NCBI GenBank assembly: GCA_032629725.1
Contig: JAFEVB010000036.1
Coordinates: 992,001 to 1,056,000 of the forward strand
Origin: Gremmenia infestans
Taxonomy: Eukaryota > Ascomycota > Leotiomycetes > Helotiales > Hamatocanthoscyphaceae
DNA length: 64,000 nt
Direction: 5' to 3'
The notes below the pieces were generated by a model that was not told where the DNA came from, searched no databases, and was given only the letters and a program-made list of their open reading frames with translations. Shown one piece after another: positions 10,479 through 19,783 of this stretch. The translations under genes were made by a program, and so were the position numbers. The stretch's first letter is position 1. Each line of letters opens with the position of its first letter.

Positions 10479-11583
10479 CTACACTGCCCTGTGCGCATGT
10501 TGCTTTTTCTCGGCCGCGGAGGTATTAGATGCTGACCCAAGCGCGAAACTGCCATCCTCACAAACCGTATATTTTTCCGGGCTTGTCCAATATTTTTGAC
10601 CCCCGCGAGCATCATTCTGCCAGTTGAAAGGATCCGCAACCGTCAGCAACACTGGCCTTTCATCAATCCACCCAGGTCCTATTCGCTCCGTCCTGCCATC
10701 GATATCTAGATACCTCTTGTAATTTCTAGGCAAGAACCTCCCCGGATGGAAGAGATTTAGCCACAGTGTGTAAAGCAACATCGGTGTAGCCTCAAAGACA
10801 TAGAGATACCACTCATTTGTCACTATAGATCCGCAGGATCCTCCGGAACAACTGTGAGTGTATGTAGTGAACGCTTCAACAGCTCGGAACACGCAGCGCA
10901 GAAACACCAGCGCCGAAGACCCATACAGAGTGATGCAAATGACTGTGATATTCCTGGGCAGCATCTGCGCCTTAGCACATCGATAGTGTGTTAGTGCCAC
11001 CATTGTGACGAACGCGAACTCGACAACTCCCTGCAGGACTAGGGAAATCGCAATCAACGTGCCACCATTGATGTATTTTGTTGTCCCGGGGGTCGATTTA
11101 GCCAGTTTACCGGCACCCGCGCCTGTCAGGGCTTCAACAAGAGCACCCAGGTAAATGAAAACAATTACCAATCGACCTGGATGGAGAGGAGCATGCATAG
11201 GTACATATTGCATCAGCCGCCCAAGAATGTTATACTCGACAGCAGCAAAAATGGGAGGGCCAGCATATATAAGAATGGTTTGGCCAATGTAAAGTGGTAG
11301 GTTGAGAGGCGTATGAGAGAAGACCGCGCGTAGGATCCAACCGGTCATGAACACCATGTTGGCATAGAACACAAAGAATGTGACACGCCAAAAACGGTAG
11401 CGGCTGTGGATCATCAGTCAATATGAGATATTATCGGCCGCGTGGAGTTCAAGTAACTGACAAGCTTTGAAATGTATGGATTGAGAGCGATAAAGCAATG
11501 AGAACAGCGAAGACGATTGGAAGTACTTTGCTGGGTTGATAGGGGGTGAGAGCATGAAGAGGTGTTGTTGAATTATCTGACAT
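10479..11583 (-). CDS. RTA1-like seven-helix membrane protein
   Basis: Two exons (11583-11462 and 11403-10479) flank a 58-nt intron and give 348 residues. The first exon starts MSDNSTTPLHALTPYQPSK and supplies the first membrane helix. The second carries the RTA1-family signature YAGPPIFAAVEYNILGRLM with later segments VVEFAFVTMVALTHYR and NEWYLYVFEATPMLLYTLWLNLFHPG. About seven hydrophobic segments are visible, followed by a hydrophilic cytosolic tail of about 80 residues. RTA1/RSB1/RTM1 relatives in yeast affect resistance to sterol-pathway drugs and sphingoid-base export, but the substrate of most filamentous-fungal members is unknown. The start is secure because the first-exon frame joins in phase only through this intron. 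It lies between the dioxygenase and a Zn2Cys6 gene, but co-regulation is only a guess. Confidence 0.85.
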
Positions 11584-12396
11584 TTTGAGGTAAGGAAACG
11601 AGCAATCAAGAAAGTATAAAATTGTTATAATTTGTTGTAGAATACTAGAAAAACGAATAGGAGGATATTTGCCAGTCTTAAGTCATTGCCTCTGTTGAAA
11701 GGAAGCGGCTTTTAATACTCCGCCCGTTTGTCAAATTCACGCATCTGCTGATCGGAGGCCAGTTATACAATTGGATTCAGCAAGCTCTGAACAGATTCAG
11801 ATAGCTTTGAAGTGACACTGCTTTGCAGGTTGTAAATGTTGTAAGCTTCGCAGGGCTGAGCAGGGGTAGAGCGCCGCGTATGACTCGATACGGTTAGCCT
11901 CATTGCTCGTGGCCACCTGGCTCACTCAGCGAATAATGCAACAGCAAGATTGGTGACTTCAGCTCAAGCCGCGGAGCGGCTGAAGCACAAAATGACGATG
12001 GATTGAGTGAGACTACTGCTGGCTGTCTTACTTCTCACGAGCGCCGCATAGAACCTGATCGGGCAATGATTGCCAATGCCGAAAAGGATCTTGGATATCT
12101 CCTGAAATCTCGCAACCAAGAGGCACAAATTCACAATGCATATGGATCAGGTGGATTTGAGGCTTAGATTGAAGTGTGACTAGAACTTCGCCGTGTCTGC
12201 TCAGCCTGATTTGGGACGATACATCAACATACCTGCTGGATGTGCCGTTGAACTAAAAGTGATCTTGGACTCAAGAAACCATCCTCGCGGCTGCAAGCAG
12301 CTTACTGAGCAAAGGAAAAATATCGACAAACCCTCGACATAAGGGTAGTTGGAAAGGTGAAATATGCAATCAATCAAGACGACTATTTTACAAAAC
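11584..12396. other. Intergenic, contains a coding-like relic
   Basis: This is upstream of the RTA1-like gene and downstream of the small conserved gene. Apart from the relic at 11937-12167 I see only low-information sequence. Confidence 0.5.
11937..12167 (+). pseudogene. Coding-like relic, unidentified
   Basis: Directly after a TAA at 11934, 76 codons stay open to a TAG at 12165 and read as plausible hydrophilic protein (AQNDDGLSETTAGCLTSHER, then AMIANAEKDLGYLLKSRNQE). The only ATG is internal. No splice-linked neighbour was found. With the relic at 9751 it suggests gene debris on both sides of the RTA1-like gene. Family unknown. Confidence 0.25.
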
Positions 12397-13002
12397 TCAA
12401 GTAGCTGCAACCGACAGTCTCTGGACCGTCCTGTACCATATAACAGCGAGCCCAGTTGATACCACCTCATCCATCACCCCAGCGTTACTCGTGCTCCGCT
12501 CTAGAAGCTCAAACTTGCCAGACTTGTGCGTACTCCAATTCGAAGGGTCGAACTTAGCAACAGGAATCGACTTATCATCGAGGAGAACCAGTTTGAGTTC
12601 ATCCAGCTTACTCCGAGGCTTCCAAGTCATCTTCGTACCACCGAACGCAGGAGAATCATACGCATACGGCAACTTGAGAAGTCCAGATGCGGCGAGGCTG
12701 ATAGACTGATTGTGAATCGTCGCATCGATACGAGTTGACAATGTATGGAAATTGACGATGGCTATGTTGGCGTTACTCGATGCGGAATGGAGAGTCATAT
12801 ATGGTTTCTTGAGTTGCATTTCGGCGGTGTAAAGAACGGAGGTTTTGTCAGAATCACATACACGAATGCCGTCCCTTTTCCAGCCTTCGAAGTAAACATG
12901 TAGAATTCGGCCATCCGACTGTGCTTCACCGACAGCATCAGTCTGGGCTTGCTGAGGTTGAGAAGATCCTCCAGCATCGAGGTTCTGATCTTTCAAGTCC
13001 AT
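12397..13002 (-). CDS. Conserved fungal protein, possibly tubby C-terminal-like
   Basis: A single-exon gene of 201 residues. After a polar N-terminus of about 30 residues the protein reads as a compact beta-rich domain: ILHVYFEGWKRDGIRVCDSD, LYTAEMQLKKPYMTLHSASS, IVNFHTLSTRIDATIHNQ, MTWKPRSKLDELKLVLLDDK, then DEVVSTGLAVIWYRTVQRL near the C-terminus. The order of motifs (DSDK, KP.MTLHSA, TWK, aspartate-glutamate before a TGLA hydrophobic strand) resembles a widespread uncharacterised fungal family that may fold like the tubby C-terminal or LURP-type domain. That fold is my inference, not seen directly. There is no signal peptide or membrane segment. Function is unknown. Confidence 0.75.
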   Translation of the reverse strand: MDLKDQNLDAGGSSQPQQAQTDAVGEAQSDGRILHVYFEGWKRDGIRVCDSDKTSVLYTAEMQLKKPYMTLHSASSNANIAIVNFHTLSTRIDATIHNQSISLAASGLLKLPYAYDSPAFGGTKMTWKPRSKLDELKLVLLDDKSIPVAKFDPSNWSTHKSGKFELLERSTSNAGVMDEVVSTGLAVIWYRTVQRLSVAAT

Positions 13003-13547
13003 GCTGTGTTTGATGTTATTGGTAATTCAAGGGGCTATGTTTTTGACTTTACAGTAACAAATATGTTAAGATTGAGCAGGTGGATGACTTCTTAAGAGAC
13101 CGGAAAGAAGGCATCCTCGAATTACGAGCAGCGTCAGTTAATAAATACACTTGTTTGTGGATCAATTCCCATTCGAGGCAGTAAGCTGAGCCCCTCTGAT
13201 TCTGCCATTTGGTTGCACAAAAGTGAGGCTGCAGCCTGCGGGAGGATGAGGATGTTGGTGGCTTTGCCGCCTGGAATGTGGCTATGGCGCTACTGTAAGG
13301 AAATCCTGTACAGCAAGTACAGTACTATAGTATTTCAACAACTTCTAGTACTGTACAACTCCAATCAAACTTATATCATGAGGGGTACCGTCTCGTCCTA
13401 GACAAAGCAAAATGGGTGCCATCTAACCTTCAAACGTTCTTAGCTTAGCTGGATAACACCTTAAAATATTTCTTAATAAGTGCCGATTCTTATGTCCACA
13501 AGCTATTCAACTGCGAGACATTCCTGATTACCTGTCATCATCAAGAT
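13003..13547. other. Divergent promoter region
   Basis: This lies between a minus-strand gene and the plus-strand regulator gene, so it should hold both promoters. No operator-like repeat stood out. Short GTAC-rich stretches occur near 13310-13360. Confidence 0.45.
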
Positions 13548-14985
13548 ATGCCTGGCGTTCCTTCTGGTCGAGGATGTGAAGCTTGTCGCAAACAGAAGAA
13601 AAAGGCAATTGGAACATCAGTCACCCACGACGACATGTTGGCTAATGGACCTGCAGTGTGACCAAGTCCAACCACTATGCTCGAGATGTACACGTCTCCA
13701 AATTCCCTGTGTAGGGGCTGGCAGGCAGCGGTATAAATTCACGGAAGACTATAGATCATGGAAGACCAAGCAAACATGTCAGGACCCGAGCTCTTCACGG
13801 GACGTCATTCGCATGCCGAGCAATGAGACGATGCTTTTGACTAACGCACTCATTGGGAAATTAAAAGCATCCGATGATCTAAGATATCACTTGACTTGGA
13901 CTTACGGAATTTTCATCGAGGAAATCCCCAAACGTATCGGCGCAAACGAAGCGCTCGACACAGCTGTCGCAGCTCTTGTGAGCGCACATTCGAATTTAGG
14001 CTCACATCGATCCTGGGTGACTCCTCCTGAACAACTAGCCATGTATTTACACGCCCTCAAAACGTTCAAAATGTCTTTGGATGATCCAACGAAAGCCCGG
14101 TCGGCGGAGACGCTGTGTGCAATCAATGTCTTATTCATCTGCCAGAGTTTTCTAGGAAGAGGCGAGGCACGTTCTCTGGCCAGAACAGGTCATGGCGAAG
14201 GAGCGGCGCAGATTCTGAAGGCTCGAGGTTATTATGACAGTCAAGATGACTTCGAATGCAAAATTCTACTTTCAATGCGTGGAGCAGTGCTTGCCGAAGC
14301 GCTTTGCAATCCCAAGATTTGCTTCACTCCCGACGAGTGGAGAAGACTTGTGGAAAATAAATTTGACGGAATTACTTCTGAGGGTCTAATAATCCGGAGC
14401 TTGGCAAAAGTTCCAGATATGATACTGCGCGGTAGATCTGCGCTGAAGGAGCAGGTCGGCTTGGAATTGCTGGTAGCTGAAGTAAGCCATCAGTATGTCA
14501 TATTGAAGGAAATGCTGAGCGAACTGCACAATCTTCTTCGATCCGTCCAGGAACTTTCAGCCGCTGCCAACTCGCCATCTACCCTCCCGTTCCCCACTAG
14601 TAGCTCGCAATCTACCATATCGCTCATGAAAGCCCATGCTTACCATCAACGTGTGTATGGCATTAGCCTTGCATTTTGCATGGTCTTCAACTGTATTCTC
14701 AAGGCGCTTGACCCCAACAATACGGACTTGGATATCCAATCCATGAGTTTCTGCGAAGACGTTCTTGAGCTCGCCGAACAAGCTGCGGTATACCGCCCTC
14801 TTGGTGCCAATTACGTTACTTTGTGTTTGATAGCGGCATATTGCTGTAGTAGAGAAGAAAAGGCATCGCAGGCGGTAATCGAAAGAGTCTTGGTTGACTA
14901 CGCAATGGACTTGCCAGTGGATTTGGGAACTCTGAAAATGGACCTAGAACTCATATCTCGGCGATTAACCCTTCTCGAACCTTGA
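13548..14985 (+). CDS. Zn2Cys6 transcription factor with a GC-AG intron in the zinc cluster
   Basis: Translation starts at the ATG at 13548 (MPGVPSGRGCEACRKQKKK). Exon 1 is 13548-13604 and exon 2 is 13657-14985, giving 461 residues. Removing the 52-nt segment between them joins CEACRKQKKK to CDQVQPLCSRCTRLQIPC and restores a complete C-x2-C-x6-C-x6-C-x2-C-x6-C binuclear zinc cluster, the DNA-binding domain of fungal regulators. The donor is AAG followed by GCAATT, not GT, so this would be a GC-AG intron. Reading through without splicing loses half of the ligands. The remaining ~420 residues are mostly helical, as in the fungal-specific regulatory region of this class. Its targets are unknown. 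CGG palindromes of the kind bound by this class occur upstream of the dioxygenase about 4 kb away, but no link is shown. Confidence 0.87.
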
Positions 14986-15339
14986 TCTCCTGAGGTAGCA
15001 GCGAAAGAGAGTGCACTGGCCTGTTCTCTCATAGTGATAAAGCCAATGAGCTATTCGAAAACAAGAAAAAGTATGGGAAGGGCTAAACAGTAAGCCAACG
15101 ACAAGTACCAAAATGGTGCTACATCATCGGTGAGGTTGCTTCAACCAGCTGCACAGCACAAGAAGCTCTGTCTGGACCCGGGTTTGGATAGGAGGATGGG
15201 GGTATGTTGAACGGAAGCTGGGTGGGAATCGTAGCAGCTACATCTACTACAATTATGTATTTACACTGCGTCTATTTATTGATAGTGATCCCTATATTCC
15301 GGAACCTGTAGTTGTGAGGTCTGCCAACTTAGTTTTATT
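14986..15339. other. 3' flanks of two convergent genes
   Basis: No gene seen. This is untranslated sequence and terminators shared by the regulator gene and the sulfoxide reductase gene. Confidence 0.5.
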
Positions 15340-16227
15340 TTACCAATCACAAGCCCCCTCTAACAGTCTCGCCAACTCCTCCAACGCCCTCCTATCAACT
15401 TCATCAAACCCCTCCACCTCCGCACAATCAACATCAATAATGGCCACCGTCTGCCCTCCCACAACTATCGGCACCACAATCTCGCTCTTACTATCCCCAT
15501 CACATGCTATGTGCCCCGGAAATGCATCTACATCGTGAATTAACCTGGTCTAGTAGTCAGTATCTAGTTTCAACACCACCACCACCACCTTAATTCTAAT
15601 ATCACACAACTCATTGGGAGACAAAAAAGTATATATAAACAAAACATATACTCACAACGTCTCCCTTTTACTCGCCGCAGTTCCACAGACACCTCTTCCA
15701 AACAAGATCGTCTGACAAGCAACCTTCCCCTGAAAAGGACCGAGTATCAATTGATTCGTACGGCTCTTATCGAGCACGTAGAAGCCGGCCCAGTTTACGG
15801 ATGCCGAAGGGCTGGACAGGGATTTATAAGCGTGCCAGAGAAGCGAGGACGTGTTTGCCAGGTTACTGTGTAGTGTTAGTTAGTTCACGGGGGTGGAAAG
15901 AAAAACGGAAGAGGTGGGCGGGGAAAAGGATGGTAGGACACGGGATTGATTGATGGTGAGGAATTAAGTTTATTTACCAGACCTGAGAGGAAAAATGTCG
16001 GTTAGTGTATTTCTAGTAAGGGTCTTGGTTTAAGAGGAAATAAAATGGGGGTGTCTAGGTACCCAGTTTCTTTGCCCGTCGAAGAGGGCGCTGGCCTGTT
16101 CTAGGACTTGCTTGTATGCTTCCTCTTTTGTTATGTCAGAAGCGAAGTTTGAGGCTTCTGCGTGCACCTGCAACTTGTAAGTGGGAAGTCTTATACTATG
16201 GATGAAAGTTGGAAGATTTCTTACCAT
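15340..16227 (-). CDS. Free methionine-(R)-sulfoxide reductase (GAF domain) with micro-exon
   Basis: Five coding exons give 175 residues: 16227-16225 (the ATG alone), 16167-16063, 15982-15978 (5 nt), 15865-15656 and 15544-15340. The first junction gives M-VHAEASNF. The micro-exon GTCTG lies between CTCTCAG and GTAAAT and turns GQRNW into GQRNWVCNLANTSSLLWHAY, the conserved stretch of this family. Leaving it out puts TAA directly after the Trp codon. The GAF domain follows with NWAGFYVLD. The three cysteines match the known catalytic set: C88 (KVACQ), C98 (GRGVCGTAA) and C122 (GHIACD), with the same spacing as the yeast enzyme. The protein reduces free methionine-R-sulfoxide in the cytosol and belongs to oxidative-stress repair. 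Length is normal for the family. Confidence 0.92.
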
Positions 16228-16471
16228 TTCGAAATCCGTGATAGACCTCCCTCTTCCTCTCGACTTCTATAAAGAAAGAAAGGAAGGATGGGGATTACGA
16301 AGCAAAACTTCAACTTTCCGCTGTGTTCGCAATTTCACGTGATATCAAAATAATTTAGAGGGAGCTCTGGTTAGTATATTTTGAAAAAGTAAAGTCCTCA
16401 TAGGGCTTACAGCACTGATTTAGTTATTCGATAGAGGGTTGATTCCAGAAATTTTCATTAGATCATTAAGC

Positions 16472-17428
16472 TCAATATCTATGCCGATGCTTTTTTGAGT
16501 CTTTCGAGTCCATCATATCCTCTTCAACTGTAACGGCTAAACTTGTGGCTCCCAACGCTCTTGAGCCGCCAAGCCGTCTTCCAGCATGATCCCTATTTGC
16601 AACTACACCACTCTCCGTCTCCACCATCTCGTGCTCAGCATCCTCACTCAACATAGTCCCCTCGATACTCAAGAATCCCCTCTCGCGATCGTGACTCGAC
16701 TCGATTTCCCGCACTCTGAATTTCACCATACCCTCTACCTTCTCCCCCTCCCCATCAACATAATGCCCCGCCCCTTCCTCCGCATAGACCTCCTCTTCAC
16801 CATCCCCCTCTTCCCTCTCCTGCACCCCCACCCACTTCCAATCGCTTGGTAGTCGTTTGCGTTCAATACTCGCATTAAAAAGATTCCAACATACTATGCC
16901 CAGATGGCCCTCATTCGACAGATTTACATACCCCTCCAACCAGGCCCCCTTCTCCGGTTTGAAGAGCAAGAACTCAGCAGTGACCCATGCCCAGGACACA
17001 GCATACTCGTCGATATTCTGTAGCAGGACATTTTCTTCACCATCATCGCCAAATGATTTCTCTGACAAGCGCACGTTGTGGTAGGAGAGCAGCACGCCGG
17101 CGAGAGGGGGGTAGTAGGTTAGGATTAGGGGCGAGAGATGTTCGGCGCAAAGACCTTCGAGGGGAGTTTTCTGGGAGACGGGCGCGAGTGGGAGGAATAG
17201 ACTGGAGGTCTGCATGTGGAATGGCGAGACATTCTCCGGTACCTCTAGGATGGAAGCTGTGGTCGGGTTGTCGCTTTTATGTTTCTTCGATTTCGATTTA
17301 TGCCCGCCGTCTTCCTTGTGGTCGCGTTTCCGTTTCTTTTCCCCATGGGTAGTTGATTTGTGTTTCTTTTCCGATTTTGAATTGTGCTTCTCGGCAGCCA
17401 TCGCGGAGGTTGGTGTTTCAATTGACAT
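16472..17428 (-). CDS. RPA43: RNA polymerase I subunit RPA43
   Basis: A single-exon gene of 318 residues. The first ~55 residues are very basic and Lys/His rich (KKHKSTTHGEKKRKRDHKED), suiting a nucleolar protein. The core has the family order: VSPFHMQTSSLFLPLAP, GLCAEHLSPLILTYYPPLAG, VLLSYHNVRL, WAWVTAEFLLFKPEKGAWLE and NLSNEGHLGIVCWNLFNASI. This is the Rpb7-like SHS2/OB arrangement of the Pol I stalk subunit. An acidic stretch and a basic end (KDSKKHRHRY) follow. RPA43 with its stalk partner contacts Rrn3 and so ties Pol I to rDNA promoters. The start lies within 280 bp of the divergent J-protein gene, so the two share a promoter region. Confidence 0.9.
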   Translation of the reverse strand: MSIETPTSAMAAEKHNSKSEKKHKSTTHGEKKRKRDHKEDGGHKSKSKKHKSDNPTTASILEVPENVSPFHMQTSSLFLPLAPVSQKTPLEGLCAEHLSPLILTYYPPLAGVLLSYHNVRLSEKSFGDDGEENVLLQNIDEYAVSWAWVTAEFLLFKPEKGAWLEGYVNLSNEGHLGIVCWNLFNASIERKRLPSDWKWVGVQEREEGDGEEEVYAEEGAGHYVDGEGEKVEGMVKFRVREIESSHDRERGFLSIEGTMLSEDAEHEMVETESGVVANRDHAGRRLGGSRALGATSLAVTVEEDMMDSKDSKKHRHRY

Positions 17429-17706
17429 TGCTTTGGATATATTTCGAGGGAAGCTAGTTCTTCCAGCGAGGTTGAAGTTCGATCAAAAAAATTAGGTTAT
17501 TCCATGCACAAAGGTGGGGCAGCAGGTCCGCTAGCGCCCGCCTGAATGCTATCTGTCCTTGAGGTTGGCGCCTCCTTCGCGGCATGATTTACTTGTACTT
17601 TAGATATTTGTTGGGGAAACACATTGCTTCATCTTTCACCTTCTTTCACTTCTTTCCTGCATGATTCTCCTTGCATCTATTTTGGAAGGTTGAGATAGCT
17701 TCCACA

Positions 17707-18836
17707 ATGTCTGCCAACTTACTCTCTCTAGCTGGCTGGACATTTCTACCAAATGTACGTATCGCCTCTTAGTATATATAGGATTTAAAACTGATGAAGC
17801 TCCACAGCTGGTAACAGGATGGGTCCAGTCCATCTTCTACGGAATAACGATTCGAGCCGGTGATCCCAAACCACAACCGGGGTCTCCCAAATTTATGCTG
17901 CACCGCCGGCGCATCCACATCATGGTAGTATCCGCCTACCTCCTCTACACAATATACGAAGCAGACTGGGAGATCCGACGAGCCTCCGACTTTTACCAAG
18001 ACCTAGGCATCCCACACAGCTCTACCGAGCGCGATATAAAATCCCGCTTTAGGCGACTAGCAGCAATTTACCACCCCGACAAAGTCTCCGCCTCCTCTCC
18101 CTCCTCAGAAGGCTACTTCGTCCACCTAAAAACCGCACAAGACACCCTCCTCAGCCCCGCAAAACGCTTTGCATACGAGCGCTTTGGCCCCGATATGCTG
18201 TCCTGGCAGCGTTGCGCCAGTATACAGGATTATGTGCTGCACGGCCTGCAAAGCATCCTCCCCTACTACGGGGTCGCCGCTCTCGCCATGTACCTATTAG
18301 GCCTGCTTGGCTATCTAGACTGGGGCAAATACTGGCGCTGGTTGACAGTCATCTGCCTCTGCGTATTCGAAATCCACGCCATTACACGCCCATATTTCCC
18401 AGCAGTAGCAGCGAAACTTATAAACCCCCTCTTAACAACATTCACGTCTCACCCGCCCTACCTCCCCTTCCAACTCATTGCGCTCTGCAAGAAAATGAGC
18501 GTCACGCTCTATATCGCATTCTCTCAAATTGGACCTTTACTAGAAACGCCCAACACGGTGTCTTCCAACGCGAATGAGGAAGTAGCGCTGAGGCATCAGA
18601 TGGATCGGCTCGACGCGACTGCCAAAGCGGCGGAGTTTGAGACGACAAGATTGATGGCGATGGAGATGAGTCCTTTTATTGGGGATGAGCAGGCGCTGAC
18701 GGGGCTGAAGGAGAAAGTCAAGGAGTGGTTGGTGCAGAATACTATTCGGAATGATCCGGAGGTTCGGGATGCGGTAGGGAATTTGTTGAAGAGGAGACGA
18801 CCGGATGCGCCGGCGGGGGCGAGGGGGAATAGATAG
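17707..18836 (+). CDS. ER membrane J-domain protein (Erj5-like)
   Basis: Two exons (17707-17754 and 17808-18836) around a 53-nt intron give 358 residues. The first exon (MSANLLSLAGWTFLPN) must be joined to LVTGWVQSIFYG to obtain a start codon. A hydrophobic segment (IHIMVVSAYLLYTIYEA) precedes a J domain at about 76-140 that holds the essential HPD (105-107, in AAIYHPDKVS), and two further hydrophobic segments follow (PYYGVAALAMYLLGLLG and YWRWLTVICLCVFEIH). The C-terminal third is hydrophilic. This order matches fungal Erj5-type proteins, which stimulate Kar2/BiP in ER folding. The J domain is certain; the Erj5 assignment rests on architecture and length. Confidence 0.85.
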
Positions 18837-19783
18837 TATTTAGATTTGTGTTGTGTTTGTTATAGCATAGCGTTGGACTTTTGATAGAAAGAGATTGTTG
18901 AACCATACCTACCTAAAGTTACCATCTTCTTAGAAGTATTTAGCTTTCCTACCCTCCTTGACTCAAGACGCCTGACAATCGATCAAGAGCCTTACCTTAG
19001 CTAAGCAAGTTGCATGCCTCTTGAGGCCCTAAAAGACGCATGATCATGACTCAGTCAGATGAGACAATCTCAACGCGCATATGCACGAAGTCGCGAAGTG
19101 CAACAAAAGATGTCAACTTCTGGGCAAAGCGTCAAGGGTTGGCTTACCCCTTTACTGGGGCCACCAATCAGACAATCAGACGAAAGAATTCAAGGCCCAT
19201 TCCATTGCCGCTAGCGGTAATTCCGCATGCGGCGCCCCCCCCTTTCTACCTAGTAGTCGTAAACCTACCTAGGTAAGCAAGAAAGAAAAGCTGAGACCTC
19301 ATGCAAGCAAGGAACGGAACCATCCAGGTGTTAGTGCGAAGTGCAACAAAAGCTTTGGTTCGGTCTAGCTCTTGAGATGTCGTCACATTGTCGAGATGTA
19401 TTGATTGTGAAGGATTCGTAGTTTGAATCTTTGTTTGATTTTCATATTCATTCATACATCGGCACACCTCGCCCCTTCCAATCCTATGATAGTTGTGCAA
19501 AAAGCACCATCCAGCCATGCAAAGTAAAGCATTCTTAATAATGAAGCATGAGCAACTCCAAAACACGCCTATGCTATAATTCCCGTCCAATTCCCAACTC
19601 CGTTTTATCCCGGGTAGGTATCATTCAAGCTAGTCAACTCCTTCCGTCCATTTTCCAAAGCCAAAGTACGCCAGGGCCATGTATGCATGCAATGTAAGCA
19701 AAATATAACAAGCCAACCAGTCCGCGAATGAATAGAACAGAATGAACAATATCGTTTGGGGCATCAGGGTCTGGCAAACTATT
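18837..19783. other. Convergent intergenic region
   Basis: No gene seen. The short plus-strand frame near 19040-19276 has no protein character. A CCTACCTAGG motif near 19264 recurs at several intergenic sites in this window. Confidence 0.5.

Noticed and set aside
929..14985. Secondary-metabolite gene cluster (P450, transporter-like protein, regulator)
   Set aside because: No polyketide, peptide, terpene or other backbone enzyme is present, and the genes are separated by unrelated functions.
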